Part shown: piece after piece, positions 1 through 12,494 of the stretch
Layout: every line of letters starts with the position of its first letter
Numbering within the stretch: position 1 is the first letter of the stretch
Assembly (NCBI GenBank): GCA_038087015.1
Contig: JASBNA010000002.1
Location: 2,480,001 to 2,544,000 of the forward strand
Source: Cerrena zonata
Taxonomy: Eukaryota; Basidiomycota; Agaricomycetes; Polyporales; Cerrenaceae
DNA: 64,000 nt
Direction: 5' to 3'
Position numbers and translations under genes: made by a program
The notes under the pieces: generated by a model
Database searches by the model: none
What the model was told of the DNA's origin: nothing
Seen by the model: only the letters and a program-made list of their open reading frames with translations

Positions 1-1709
1 GCCTGCTGGAACGGCGTTCTCCCCGCCATTCATTCCAGTCGTCGTCATCTGTATTGCCATTCGGTCGAGTCCGCGTAGAGCGCCGTCTACCCGCCCGCCG
101 GCTCGTCGACGGTTCGTCGTCCTGGAAATTCATATCGTCATCATCATCTACCTCTGGTTGCTCTTCCTGAACGTATTCATCGTTGTCTTCCTGACCACAA
201 AAGAAAATTCATATCAGCCGATTAAACGGTTAAAATTCCACACAAACCTCAGAACTCGGGTCGTTCATATATGCATAGTCGGGTCGAGTAGTGCGTTTCC
301 GTGTCCTCGTCTCACGCAAGTCTGCTTGCGCTATGAGTAGTTGCTTCTGCTCAGCCTTTTTCCTCGCCCTCTGTTGTTTCTAAATAAATACGTGGGTAAG
401 TAAGGTTATGATTGCTGACGTCAGACTTCATAGTTCACGCGGTCCACAAGCAAGGAGGCTGCTGGTCACGCTGAACAAAGGTGATATCTGACTTACCGCA
501 ATCTCAGCATCTATCGCGGGCAGCCGGTCTTCCAGAGCTTTCAAGAGAGCTAGATGTTGCAGTTCCACTTTCGTTCTGCGTTCGCCGCTTTTAGGCTCGG
601 TAGGACCAATTCCTCTGAGTTTCTCGATAAGAGCGACATATTCCTCTCTTGATGATGATATCGCCTGAAAAGTGGCTGTAATCTTCCATGGATTGGTAGA
701 TAGGTACACACGCGAGGAATCTGCCAAGATTAGAAGGAACAATCAGCTACACACGTTCAATAACATATTTCGTAAATGAGTCTAGCCCGCAAGGTGCCGG
801 AAGAATTGTCGGAAACTTCGTGGCGGATTCGCAAATACACGCAAATACAACAAATGGAAAAGAAAGTGCACGGACCATCGATAACCCAGTATCGTTTTCG
901 TTGCATGTCTTGACCGAGGGGGATGAGCTGAAGGTTTTCCATACTTTGAGGGTCACTGGGAGGCGGGGGTGCAGGAGTAGTCTCATGTTTCTTGTGCTTG
1001 TTGTGAATAACGCCCCACGCGCGGTCGATAGTAGCTTTGATTTCCCCGCTGTGACAGAGCTGTAATTCGACGAGCTGACGCATGATTTTGAGCTGAAATG
1101 AAATGAAGACATAAGTCACGGACGGAAAACGCTCGAGCGGAATTGATGTACGTACCCTCATGTCCCAATCCGCCTCCCAAAACGACGTTCCTGGTAAACT
1201 GGGGAACGGATCTATATTCGCCTTCAAATCATCATTCCAGAATACAGTCTTTTCAGTAGACTTGAAGTACTCCTGGAATATAGTGGAGACTGTGGCGGAG
1301 ATCACGTCCGAGCTAAGATAACGGACACGTCGCACATGAGTTCAGAACGTGTTAACAGACATATTTGATGCATACGCACGTCGTGTTACGCGTTTGTGGT
1401 CGTAGGTTAAGCACAAAACGTGCAAGGATCTGGGTGATCAGAGGGTGCGCCTCCGGCGACAGCAACGCTTCCTCAAGCCTAGTGACATTTCCCCGCACAC
1501 GATAAGCTCGTACAATCATGCCGATGGGGTTATAGTACGTACGCCATTGGTGAATTGAGCCCATCCACCTTACCCCGAAGTTGCGTGAACTTGCAAATGA
1601 AGCCATAGATGAAAAGAGACTCCCAGCGGTCTCGAGGATGTGTAGCATTGGAGGGAGGGCATATGTGCCCCTTCTTTTCTGAAGTATCAGCTACTGAGGC
1701 AGACTTCAT
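1..1709 (-). CDS. WHIM/DDT-type chromatin remodelling protein (partial, 3' end outside window)
   Basis: The start is the ATG at 1709. Seven exons can be joined in frame: 1709-1543, 1478-1380, 1312-1156, 1092-876, 720-497, 379-248 and 190-1. The last exon runs off the window. The N-terminal part holds WESLFIYGFICKFTQLR and ITQILARFVLNLRPQTRN, which resemble the DDT/WHIM1 region of ISWI-partner proteins. Further on, QRKRYWVIDDSSRVYLSTN resembles the WHIM2 region. A basic, glutamine-rich helix follows, then a low-complexity acidic and arginine/serine-rich tail. Proteins with these domains act in nucleosome spacing and chromatin reading (Itc1/Ioc/RSF1-like). The domain call comes from remembered motifs; the exact orthologue is not assigned. 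The next gene upstream lies in the same orientation about 315 bp away. Confidence 0.72.
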
Positions 1710-2024
1710 AGTGTAGCGAGAGGATGGAGCATGAAAGAAAAGAGCAAGGTGAGTGGTGGGTCACAGTTCATATCACACACCGATCGAACATATCCTTATT
1801 CCGTCACAATGGTACAAATAGTAATAGGCGAACACTAATTATATATAGGCACGTTGTTACTTGCTGTAGCTTATTCATGCCTGAAACCCTCATAAATCGT
1901 ACCGGAAACTTCAAGAATTGCGGAGAACGACGGTAAATGTTCGAGATTTATGATACAAGAATGAATTGGCAGTAGGTATTGGTACAAATGAGCAACAGAC
2001 GAACAAAGAAGGCGTCTCGTAGGG

Positions 2025-2591
2025 TTATCCAGGCCCGACCTAAAATTGAGAGATTTAGTATACAACATCGGATTGCAAATAAAGCACACACTTTTGGTAT
2101 ATCGTGGTGCTCACTTAGAGCCTCAAGCTTGTTATTGAACTCATTCACTCGATCTTTGTGAGACTTGTCCGCAAGCTTAGCCACCTTCTCAGCCAACTGA
2201 GGTAGTGACATGCATAAGTTGGAGTTCGATGTGAAACATTAAATTTGAACGCACCCTCTTCCTTCGAACCTCTTCGAACCGTTTCTCCGCAGCGGTCTTT
2301 CGATCGCTGGAGCTGGTACCCACAGCAGCCGGGGAACCACGACCACTACCAGAAGGGGACCCAGTCTTGGCCTCCTCTTCCCTCATGATAGCCTCCAACT
2401 CCTTGAGTCGTTGGCTTTCCGCATCGATATCCTTGTCTTTCGATTTAGACTTCGATTTCTTCTTTCTGAAACTATAATTAAAATAATACTTGCGTTACGT
2501 GAAGCACGACTTACTTCTTTACTATACCACCGTCAGTGACTCCCCCCTTAAGTTTGAGGGAGCCTCCGGGGCGAAAGTCATATTCTGACAT
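2025..2591 (-). CDS. FAM32A: FAM32A-like small basic nuclear protein
   Basis: Four exons (2591-2515, 2465-2255, 2196-2092, 2039-2025) give 135 residues. The protein opens with MSEYDFRPGGSLKLKGG. A lysine-rich block (KKKKSKSKSKDKD) follows, then a Ser/Gly linker. It ends with SHKDRVNEFNNKLEALSEHH and DIPKVGPG. This is the FAM32A layout: an N-terminal KLKG motif, a poly-basic stretch, and a C-terminal K-x-RV-x-x-FN...L-x-x-L-x-EH-x-DIPKV signature. In metazoans FAM32A is a nuclear protein found in spliceosome structures, where its C-terminus reaches toward the active site; a splicing role here is inferred from family. The last exon encodes only VGPG and the stop. The gene is divergent from the TMEM115-like gene, with about 245 bp between their starts. 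Confidence 0.85.
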
Positions 2592-2836
2592 CGCCCCTGC
2601 AGCAGATGGTTGCAGGAAGAGGACGTTGTGACGCGCTTGTGACGCTCACCCAAGATGACTTGCGTTTATTTGTCACGCCGTCAATTCCGGCTTTACCTAA
2701 AGTCTCTTTGCCTGGAGGCACAACAACGGTCGGACGACAAACTCACGTTTCTCTCTTCTCTTCTAGTCATCGTACGGTGTGGTATATCAGGTCTAGCCCA
2801 GTGTAACAGTCTCAGTATAGAGGAAAACCTTACGAA

Positions 2837-4130
2837 ATGGCTTTCCTCTCATCCACACCTCTACAGCTGGTCGCGTCAATACCGCCAGTAACTCGTGCTT
2901 TCACCGCTGCGACTGTCGTGTCTTCTCTACTATATTACTGGCTATCCTGGACATCAGGGGACGCTCTGCCTTATCTTGTGCTCGTCCCAGGATCAAGTCT
3001 GTTTTATCCGTGGACATTTGTAACTTCTGCGCTGGTGGAAACTACCATATTCGAGGTACGTGTGTATAAGGTGGGTATTAGGGTTCAGGATAGTAACTTG
3101 ATTCCTTCTCGCTAGCTTCTATTCACGTTGCTGGTGATCCCAGCGTCATTGAAATATCTGGAGAGATTATGGGGAGCAGTTGAGACTTTGAAGTTCATCG
3201 TGGTGACTATTGGTGTCTCCAACATCATTGCGTTCGGCTTGAACTGGATTGAATATATAGTTCTAAAGAACCCATTATTTTTGTGAGTGCGACACCTCAC
3301 ATAGCCCTATGTTTACTTACAACAATACAGATACGGACAACGATACCATGGCCAAATGGCTCTTCAGATTGGTGTACTTGTTGCTTTCACTCAAATTATT
3401 CCAGAACACCAGGTCCAACTCCTTGGCGTTATTAAGGCCCGTGTCAAGGTTCGTTGGCTTTATTCATCTTCTCAATGCTATATTCAAAACCATTCCAATG
3501 TAGTCCATTCCTATGACATATGTCACCGTCTCTACCGTCATGTGCCTTCTAGGCTTCCAATGCCCATGGATTGTTATCCAATTCGGATGGCTTGTATCAT
3601 ATATCTGGCTCCGGTTTTACAAGAAAAACAACGAGACACTTAGCGGTGGACCAGCCTATGGTGACCGAAGCGAAACATTTGCTTTTGTCGGTTGGTTCCC
3701 GCCATTCATCCAGTAAGTGAAATTAATCTGCTTCAAAAACTATCGCTTATCCTAGCTCGCAGCACCCCCATCACACTACTTGCGAATACTGCGCACACAG
3801 TTGCCTCCAGGTTCCATTTGATCCCCTCCTCCAGTTCCGACGTTGAATCTGGCGGATATACCCAAGTTCCTGGAGGTGCTCGCGCAGAGGCTGAGCGACG
3901 GAGGTAAGAGATGGATTGTTCCCATCGATCAGTAACCATCCTAACAGTGTCACAGAGCAATGGCCCTGAAAGCCTTAGATCAACGACTCGCTAGCGGCGC
4001 AGCATCGCCAGCTCCACGATCAGCTGCTCCTGGTCCGAGCACATCTACATCCAATGGTGAAGCTGCCCCAATTAAAGCTGCACCTACAGAATCGGAGGAG
4101 GGAGATGTTGGAGCTCAAGGCGGTAGATAG
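2837..4130 (+). CDS. TMEM115-like Golgi rhomboid-fold membrane protein
   Basis: Six exons (2837-3055, 3116-3282, 3331-3448, 3504-3712, 3763-3903, 3956-4130) encode 342 residues. Several hydrophobic segments occupy roughly residues 15-230, including YLVLVPGSSLFYPWTFVTSA and an HGQMALQIGVLVAFTQ stretch with the helix-lining HG expected for the TMEM115/DUF1751 rhomboid-like fold. The hydrophilic C-terminal tail is rich in Ala, Ser and Pro, with a short helix RRRAMALKALDQRL. TMEM115 proteins sit in Golgi membranes, lack the rhomboid protease catalytic pair, and function in Golgi-to-ER retrograde transport. The next gene downstream, same strand, is COG1; a TMEM115-COG association is known in mammals, so this neighbourhood is functionally coherent. 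The fifth acceptor was chosen at 3762 because the nearer AG breaks the frame. Confidence 0.85.
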
Positions 4131-4437
4131 TGACGAAAGTGTGATGTGTGGTTTGTCTCTGGTTGTAGAGAGCTTGGTTACGACTTCCCCTAATGTCTTC
4201 ACGCACATTGTGCAGTATTGTAGAAAAGCATGCTTTGCATCTAGTCCTAGTATTCGCCCTTGCTATTCGTTATATTTGCGTTTTGCAATGTCCTTTATCC
4301 CTCCTTTCAAATTTACCCTTTGGTGAAGACGCGTCGCTTGTACCACGTGAAAATGACGCCCAAAGTATTGCATCGCTCAAGATACGCGGCACCTCAGGGG
4401 ACGTTCTATACAACATTCGACATATGCTCCATCCACC
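4131..4437. other. Intergenic spacer between TMEM115-like gene and COG1
   Basis: About 307 bp with no supported gene. It should hold the 3' UTR of the TMEM115-like gene and the promoter of COG1. No clear TATA box was recognised. Confidence 0.6.
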
Positions 4438-7400
4438 ATGGCTCGGCGACCTTCAACAGCTACACTGTCTTCTATAAACTCATCTAGTAGCCTGCCAAAA
4501 CTTACACAATTTCCCTCTATAAGCCAATCCCTTTCACAAACGTCAAAAGCGTCTGGTAGTTCACCAACGTGGCCACCTTCTAGGACTGTATCTGGAATTG
4601 GCAGAATTGATGCTACACTACAACAGGATGGGTCGACTGTAGACCCTGATGAGCTATTTGTAAGACACACAGTAACAGAGGTGAAAGCAATTCAGCACAA
4701 GTTCAGGTATGTAAGAGCATAATGTATCTAATGTTCTTATACTGAGCATTTATCCGTAGGAATGATGCAGACGCAAAGCAACAGGAGCTTCGGCTTATGG
4801 TTGGGTACGTATCATCATACAACTTACCCCATATCTTCTCAATTGTACCGTGAAAGCGCAGGGAACGGTATCGGGACCTCCTACAAGCATCAACGTCGAT
4901 CATCTCCCTTGCCAAATCCTCCGACAACGTTCTTCATGCCCTAGACGAAATGCGAGGTATTGCTTCTAATGTCAGAAATGCTCAAGCGCTACCTCGTATG
5001 GCCCCTTCTGTAAGCCATGAAGGTAATGGTGCCAAACATTCAGTCGAAACAGATTAACTGACGGCCCGCGCATTCAAGACGCACATCTACAGGCTCTTCA
5101 AGCGTTGTCTGCACATATCAAACTATTGCTTGACGCACCGGAACATCTTTGGCGGCTTATGGAGCGTAAACTTTACCTTCATTCCGCTTGGCTGTTCCTC
5201 CTATGTCGAGTGGTTCACCGTGCATTGTTAAACGATGAAGAAGAGGATGAGTCAAGCTGGAACTCATACGGTCTTGATGTCGAAGTAGGTTTTGTTGCCT
5301 TGACACAGTATAGTATTTTAAACACAGCATGCATAGGAACAATTCCCCTTGATACAACGTCAATGGGATGTTGTATCCCAATTTCGCACCCAAATCACCC
5401 ACAAGGCAACACTGTCCCTGAGGGAACATTCATTTTCACAATCGGTATGCATAAATTGTAGTATCAGACTTGCTCAACATGATTGACTTACATTCTACAG
5501 GCCGTTTGTGCGTCCCTGCTTTCTTTGCACCTGATAGAGTCTCGACCACTCCCGGAAACACTGTCAATATTACTCACTCAGAGAACCCGAACGCTCAACT
5601 CCATGCTTGCAAAACCACACGAAACAGCCGTAAACGGTGATGCTGGACCATCGGATCCCAGCCAAAGAAAACGCCCACCACGATTACGGAAAGCAGTAGT
5701 TCGGAGTGTCCAGTCTAAACTAGAAGCCGTTCTGGAAATCATCTCGAGTACTGTCGGCGTTGCTAGAAACCTCTTTGTCGGGTCCTCGGGACAGAAACCT
5801 CTTCTCGCTGATGTCCTCTCCTTCATTCAAGCCGATCCCGTGCCTCTGACTGGCGATCTACCCTCGGATTTAAGGCTGACTACACCAGTTTTACTTTCCA
5901 CTCTACCTTCGTCAGGTCATTTTACTCAATTACCGCCAAACATCAAGTCGTATAGGCCGTATATAGATGATGGTGTCATATCTACTTTATCCGGAGATAG
6001 TTTGAGTAACAAGCTACGGCAATGGTTCTCCAAAGCATCGGAGGATATCAAGCAAGCTCTTGGGAAATGGCTCTCCGATTTGCATACCGTTACTGAAATC
6101 TGGACTTTCCGAGCTGCCATTCTGCGGTGGTCCAGCTCTGCAGACGGTTTAGAGGAATACGAAAAGACCTCTTTGGTTACCATTTTGGATGAGACTTGTC
6201 TAAAACAAGCATCCGCTGTTTGGAAAGACACCCTCGATTCAGCTACTGCTGAGTTCCGTGACCTGCTATCCCGTGCCCTTGGCGAATTAAGGGACAGTAC
6301 TCCAACTAGTCTACTAGGTAATTTTCATCCCATTATTCACTACATTCTATACAAACACAATCAACATCACAGATGCATCCCCGGTTCAATACCTTTTCCA
6401 AGCTCCGTCTCTAACGTCTCCCAGTCAAGCCGGTTTCAAGTCTTCCTTCTCGCAGGAAAGTTTCAGCACATACCGGAACGCCTTGAAACAGCGCATTTCT
6501 TGCCGGACGCCACTGTTAGATGGGGTTGTGACATCTGTCGAACGTAGTGTTGACCTCCTGCAAAGGGATTTCGAAGTAGGTCCATAGCGAGGATACCGAT
6601 TCCTAGTAGGTTTGTTCACAAATGTGACGAGATATTTTCTCATCGTCAGTATTTCAGCGATCTGTCTAGCAACGTATCAGAGCTTTTCCGCTCAGAGGCT
6701 ATCGCATTTTGTGACAACATCACTACAATCCTTGAACAAGGTTTGAAGCAGTCAAGTACGCATGTTATCAATCGTAAACTTGTATCCGTCTAATTCGGCG
6801 ATCATAGGTCCCACTACGCAAGAGCTTCTTTTCATGACAAGGGTTTCCCTTCAGCTGTCGTGTCTGTCCAGTTTCGCTCGTTCCCTTCAATGCAACGGGA
6901 AATCCATAGCAGGTTTGACAACGAAATCAACATTTCAATATTTCACTAATACAGACCTACAGCTTTCCAATCTCGATGGGAGACTGTTTCTCAACAATCT
7001 GTCACTCAATGGCGTCAGGCTATTGTATGCGCTGTTGTCGATAACCACTGGCCATCAACCGCGGTGAGCTCTCGGCGAACTAGCAGTAAGTTCACAATTC
7101 TCTTAGGAAAGCATCTTCTGAACAGTAACAGATTCCGCATCTCAACACCCACATCCCTCACCATCACTAATCACGGCGCTTCTGTCACTGTCTACCTCAG
7201 TGCAACAGATCGGCATGCCTGCGGCTTTAGCTAAGAGAGAGCAGTGGAGTACGAACGTGCTTACTGACTTCATCTCTACATCCTTGGAAGTTCTTGACCC
7301 TGCAGGGTCGGATGGTCGTGAACGAGCTCAACAGATACTGTGGGATCTCTCCTTCTTGGGAGCGATGATCCGCTCATGGGGTGAGACTATGCAAACAAGT

Positions 7401-7747
7401 AGTAACCAACTTGATGCACTAGCCGCAAAGTTGGAGAAGAAGGTATGTTGGCATGTGTACCCTTCGCAGAAGTACTGACCGTCAGACTGTAGCTTCCGAA
7501 TCCCGACGTCAATAACACACACATCAGTATGGACGAAACCTTGTCTCGGCATCGTATGCTATTGGCCGCATTACTCCCTGCATCCCTGACATCGAACTCT
7601 ACGACCACTATATCTGGGAAAGCAACAACCTCTCCCAAGTTCGTTCGATCTGGCACAACAGAATCACAGTATCAACCAGCAATAGAACTTGTAAAACCGC
7701 CACCTCGTTTCGGCTTGCTATTGGTAGGCAGTACGACGGCTCGATAA
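4438..7747 (+). CDS. COG1: Conserved oligomeric Golgi complex subunit 1
   Basis: Twelve exons join without a break to 902 residues: 4438-4706, 4760-4804, 4862-5022, 5079-5284, 5337-5444, 5501-6317, 6373-6575, 6650-6755, 6808-6912, 6963-7085, 7132-7442 and 7493-7747. The N-terminus is Ser/Thr-rich. The Vps51/COG1 helical region follows, with VRHTVTEVKAIQHKF, ELRLMVGERYRDLLQASTSI and NVLHALDEMRG. Next come EQFPLIQRQWDVVSQFRTQI and SLLSLHLIESRPLPETLSIL. COG1 is the lobe A core subunit that nucleates the eight-subunit COG tether, which captures recycling vesicles at the cis-Golgi and keeps glycosylation enzymes in place. The C-terminal half is poorly conserved in this family, so joins between 6755 and 7132 rest on frame and splice signals; at 6962 a second AG was preferred because it keeps the frame. 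Confidence 0.9.
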
Positions 7748-8086
7748 TATACCCATGGCTTGATTGGGATTTTCCATTTGTGTGAAGAATTTGTCTCCGT
7801 ATCAGTCTCAACTGCAACTTTGACCAGACCCGAGTTAACCGATCTAATCGGGTCATCTTTGTTCACTTCCAATGGTACGTGCCATTCATCGGAGCCTAAC
7901 CTGACATAAAGAATTGAGGGCATCTCGTTGACCCTAGTCAGCGACTTGATACCCTTGATACAATTATTCTGACATCAACGGATGTCTGCGGTCAACTCTT
8001 ATATAACACATACCTTACTGACCACATGGATCACACTCCCTCGAACCTTCTTATTTCAGCACAGACAGGGAGAAAGTGAGAGAGAC
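7748..8086. other. Spacer between COG1 and the first seven-helix gene
   Basis: About 340 bp after the COG1 stop. The minus strand carries an 83-codon open frame (7923-7672) that starts here and ends inside the last COG1 exon; it is not accepted as a gene. A TATA-like motif lies near 7999. Confidence 0.5.
7999..8005 (+). promoter_or_regulatory. TATA-like element upstream of seven-helix gene A
   Basis: The sequence TATATAA lies about 80 bp before the ATG at 8087. Position and orientation fit a core promoter of the first seven-helix gene. This is weak evidence on its own because the region is A/T-rich. Confidence 0.3.
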
Positions 8087-9728
8087 ATGCAAGGGGTCAT
8101 AACATCGTATTGCAGTCGTTCCTTAGATTCTGCAAACCAAAGTCCTGATATGCGCTATCTCATCCCATATTATCTCGCTCTACACATTGCAGGTGGACAT
8201 GTGGGACTTCCCATACTTGTCATTGTGCTCCTATTTTCAAAAAAGGTCCGGCGGCCCCCTGCTGTTATGAATATGCTCATCACTTGGATCATATATTCAA
8301 TATCATTCTGTTTGAGGTGGGTCACGAGTAGCTAGTCATGTCAGATGGAGAACTAAGGTTCTTTAGTCTGTACATTGGACCCCACAATCAACCTCCATTC
8401 GCTCTTTGTCTTTTGCAGGCAGCGTTGATTCACGCAGCCCCGAGCATGTATGTTATATCGCACATTCATGATTACCTGCGTTGACAACTATATTAGGTGT
8501 ACCATTTCAACATTCATTGTTATCCTACAAGTAAGTAACAAACCACGAGTGTGATATCGACTTAAAACTGACTGTGTATAGGTCTGGTACCTTTTCCAGC
8601 TTCCCTGGCATCCATGGTTGTTATTCTTTTCCCGTCTATCACCCATAGTTCGATTCCTTCTCGTGAGTGGTATCAAAATTCTCTTCAGAGTATGATTTAT
8701 TATTACTTGCTGTTGAGGTTATTGCTCCTCCGTATCTCGCTTTCATTGTAATAACAATAGCAAGCATTATGGTATGGACAATGTTTTTGCTGCTATATAC
8801 TTTGTTAACTAATGGTCACTCCTTATTAGATAGGCCTCCGTGGTCGATCGTTCCTGACTGCAAACCTTGGTCTGTATTGTACAATCGATCTCAAAATATT
8901 GTAAGCCCATGTTCACTTTAGGATGCGATCATATACAAGCATATTCACGTGCGTTTACTAGCTTTGTCCCAGTGGTATTCTGTGCTTTGTGCATGGTCTC
9001 CATGTTAATGTTGAGTGGTAATTTAGTCGTTCATGGATCTAGTATCTCCAGCGTACTGACGTACTGGTATCACCTCAGCTGGAATTCTCATACAATATTA
9101 TTGGAGACAACGCCCCATTCCCCATCTTCAGTTCACTACACATCGTGGTTCTGCAGTCAAAATCTGGCTAAGGGTGAGTACTATAGGAAATCGTCCAAGT
9201 TTCGCAGTACTTGAATTGCTCGCATCTAGGTCCTTGTGTTTAATTTATATTCGATGGTCACCCTGGGGTTCGTCGAAGAGTCACAATACTCTGGAAATGT
9301 CTGTCGCTGACGATATTCTCTTAGTGCATCTTTATTGTACTTTGTGAGCGCATCCAATCCGTTACCGTATATGATACAAGCTGCGCGTGAGTATTGACCC
9401 TTTTGGCTCGGGTGATCATTAACATCCACCCAGTACCGGTCGTAGCTTTACTGGTGTTCGGCTCCCAAGCTGTAAGTCTATATTTATGAAGTTTACCCTC
9501 AAATTATTCAGTATGACTTTCTAGGATATAATTCGAACCTTTGCATTCTGGTCGCGCTCAAATTCGCCAGATGACACTGATCAAAGAGCATCTCATGGCG
9601 GATGGTCTGCGCCAACAGATGCCAACCAACTCTCGTCTGATGTCACTACCACAGGTGCCTCGCACATGCGAAACACGGCACAGTTGAGCACTATCATATT
9701 CATAGGATCAGGTCCAAGTAGATCTTGA
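8087..9728 (+). CDS. Seven-helix receptor-like membrane protein, tandem paralogue A
   Basis: Twelve short exons give about 347 residues: 8087-8316, 8367-8447, 8497-8530, 8582-8662, 8718-8771, 8830-8900, 8962-9017, 9079-9173, 9230-9267, 9325-9386, 9434-9471 and 9525-9728. Seven hydrophobic segments can be traced. The first is the helix around LALHIAGGHVGLPILVIVLL, the second NMLITWIIYSISFC. The third is the long PPFALCLLQAALIHAAPS helix. The last is LPVVALLVFGSQA. A hydrophilic Ser/Asp-rich tail follows, with the motif SHGGWSAPTDA. The topology is that of a G-protein-coupled receptor, but no Ste3-type pheromone receptor signature was seen, so ligand and G-protein coupling are unknown. An in-frame upstream start at 7982 exists; 8087 was chosen because paralogue B begins at the matching point. 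The two downstream genes are close copies with the same exon phases. Confidence 0.78.
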
Positions 9729-10770
9729 GGCAATACAATAGTATGACGCTAATGATCGTTTCATGCACCATCGTCTCCTCCGATTCAATTTATGTTGGAA
9801 TATGTAGACTCGGTATTATGAAGCGATGATATCGTTGAATGTTTGTTCCTGTCCTGCGCCCAAAGCAGCCGCGCAATTCTATACCAATTGATGACCGTGG
9901 AGATCTATGAAGATACCAGGCGTCCAACAAAACAGTCTTAACTCCATTGGTCCAAGCACGATTCAGGCACGTTCTACGTCCATTAATATAGCATCCTAAC
10001 ATCTCAGGATGGAAGCAACCTTACATCATGCATGTCGAACTGAGAAAGCAGGTGCATGGATTCACTCATTACCCCGGTCAGGTCGCACATGCTCCATGTA
10101 GCGATAAAAAAAGGTATGCCCAACCTCCCCAGTAACTCCGACAGCGGCAACTGACGTATTTTTTGCAGCCCTCGTTGCCGTCCCGGCTGCTATCCTTGCA
10201 TATTCTAGGTTATTCATACTTCCGCTGTCATCGATATGAAATCGCCCATTATTGCAAATGTTGCATGTTATACAGCGTAGATTGAGGTCGAGAGGTATCA
10301 ATCTTATTCGAAGTTGTAGAGCTCCACAGTAATGCAACCTGATGTATGGCACAACGCGCTTCAAACGCAGGACTCGCACGCAAACCACTGACTTCTCCAG
10401 CTTGCTTCTAGACAACCTGGCGTGAGAAGGATCAGCGTGGTTTGAAAGACTCTGTACTGCCGCTTAAGGCTCTTTGTTTTTGTCATTCTCATCACAACTA
10501 TCTGTCAACAATTTTTACATCAAGCTTGATCGTCGTCCAGCGTCCTACTTTACACGGCCATTGTACACATGCAGATCTCAAGAGGCTGTATGGGAGGTGA
10601 GTGGTGTCCGCCTGATGTATCCGTTTTAACATTTGACAGTTAATGTAAACTCAAAACGAAGGATTATGTACACCTCTCCAATCGGGATAAGTCCCAGAAG
10701 ACATCCCATGTCCTTATAGTCCTCGGCGTTCGTTCGTACATCCATTCCCCTCCTATCGTCTCCGACCACG
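9729..10770. other. Spacer between seven-helix genes A and B, no gene seen
   Basis: About 1 kb. Open frames on the minus strand (10415-10062, 10002-9790) have no recognisable domain and no supporting splice structure, so they are left out. No remnant of a further receptor copy was recognised by eye. Confidence 0.5.
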
Positions 10771-12494
10771 ATGCAGGACATCCCCCATTCCACACGATCC
10801 TTAGCATCCGCAAACCAAAGTCCTGATATGAGCTACCTCATTCCGCCATACCTGGCCCTTTATATCTCTGGTGGGCATATAGGACTGCCAATCCTAGTGG
10901 GCACATTGTTGTTTTCCAAACGTATCCGTAGGCCACCCGCCGTCACGAATATGCTCATAACTTGGATACTCGAATCCATTTCATACTGTCTAGTGTAAGT
11001 TCCTTTTTCGTGCACGAGGTTATCGACTCAAAGGTAATGTTAGCCTTTACACGGGCCCCACGATAAGGCAGCACCCTCCGTTTACTTTGTGCCTTTTGCA
11101 AGCTGCGTTTGTCCACGCAGCGCCGCCTACGTATGTGACCTTTCTTTTCCTTAAATAGTCAGATCATCACCCATAGCTCAGATCCGTTATCGCAGTGTTC
11201 ACAGTGGTACTTCAAGTAAGTACTGTACCCATATTGATAGGATTCTGCTGACCTCATACTATGACAGGTCTGGTGTCTCTTCCAACCACCCTGGCACCCG
11301 TGGTTGATTTATTTTGCCCGCCTGTCACCTAGAACAAGGCTCCTACTGGTAAGCATTACTTGCTCATCATCAAAGTGGACTTTAGACACTGAAGTATCCT
11401 AAAAATAATTCGTAAGGTCGTAGTTCCGCCGTACATTGTGTTTGTTTTGATCTCTATCGCAACAATTGTGGTATGTTAATTACTTGGGAGCAGTGCCTAA
11501 TCAGTTGACCGTGCAATCTTACAAGGTGGGTTTGAATAATCGAGAAAGCCTCACGCCAAACCTTGGTATTTATTGCACTATTGACCTCGAGGTCTTGTGA
11601 GTAACTATCGTTTCTAGATCATAGCACTATATTTATGACCATCTATCCGCCCACTCAGCTTTGCTATACCCCTACTCTGCGGTGCTTTCATGATCCTGAT
11701 CTTGTTCTTTAACGGTATGTTAGTCAACAATGAGCTGGATGATGACATCGACTCACCATTCGTCTAATCCAGTGGGAACCATTGGGCAATTTTACTGGAG
11801 AATAAAGCGCGCCAGTCACCTGCAACCAATGGCCCATCGTGGCCCGTCCGTCAGAGTTTGGATACGGGTACGTGCACGCGTCCGATCGAATGGGACGATG
11901 ACTTAACAAGGATCTGCAAATCGCTATTTAGGTATTTCTCTTCAATTTGTATTCTGTTGCTACCCTTGGGTTAGTCGTTCAACCCGGATATATCGAAAAT
12001 AGACTGACATAGCCCCAAGCGCATGCCTTTTGTTCCTTGTCAGTGCTTCAAATCCGATACCATATATGGTACAAGCAGGGCGTGAGTTCGAAATTATTTG
12101 TTGATTCAGTTGACGACTTAATCTCTGATGTACCACCTAATAAGTACCACTTGTCGCGTTCCTACTTTTTAGTTCCCAGACGGTGAGTGATCTACAAACG
12201 TACACCGCGTCATTTTAACCTTACACTATTATTTAGGATGTCTTCCGCGTATGGTGTTTCTGGAAACGGGAAAAAGAAAGAGTTAGTCCTCGAGCGTCGC
12301 AACAGCCAGAAACATCACATGGAGGTTGGTCTGCGCCTACAGACGCGGATCACCTCTCTTCAAGTAGCGGGAATGCAATTTCCACAACGCAGAACGATAG
12401 GCCGCCGACGACTGGAGATGGAGATGTAATCATCATCGGGCCACTGACACACATTTATGATTCAGGTTCAGAACTCAAAGGGGGTGGTGTGTGA
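10771..12494 (+). CDS. Seven-helix receptor-like membrane protein, tandem paralogue B
   Basis: Twelve exons give about 365 residues: 10771-10994, 11044-11130, 11182-11215, 11268-11348, 11417-11470, 11526-11596, 11659-11714, 11773-11867, 11932-11969, 12020-12081, 12145-12182 and 12237-12494. Exons 3 to 11 have the same lengths and phases as in paralogue A. The N-terminus shares SANQSPDM with A. Helix 2 is NMLITWILESISYC, helix 3 begins PPFTLCLLQAALF-like (here QAAFVHAAPPT), and the cytoplasmic-looking loop LTPNLGIYCTIDLEVL is nearly that of A. The tail repeats SHGGWSAPTDA, then runs on longer than in A to end in a glycine-rich GGGV. Function is unknown; see paralogue A. A local duplication origin is clear from the shared gene structure. 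Confidence 0.78.

Noticed and set aside
6780..6970. Frame break in COG1
   Set aside because: A first reading seemed to need an extra base, but using the AG at 6961-6962 as acceptor of exon 10 restores the frame with a normal intron of 50 bp.
10062..10415. 117-codon minus-strand frame between seven-helix genes A and B
   Set aside because: No family resemblance, no splice partners, and basic low-order composition.
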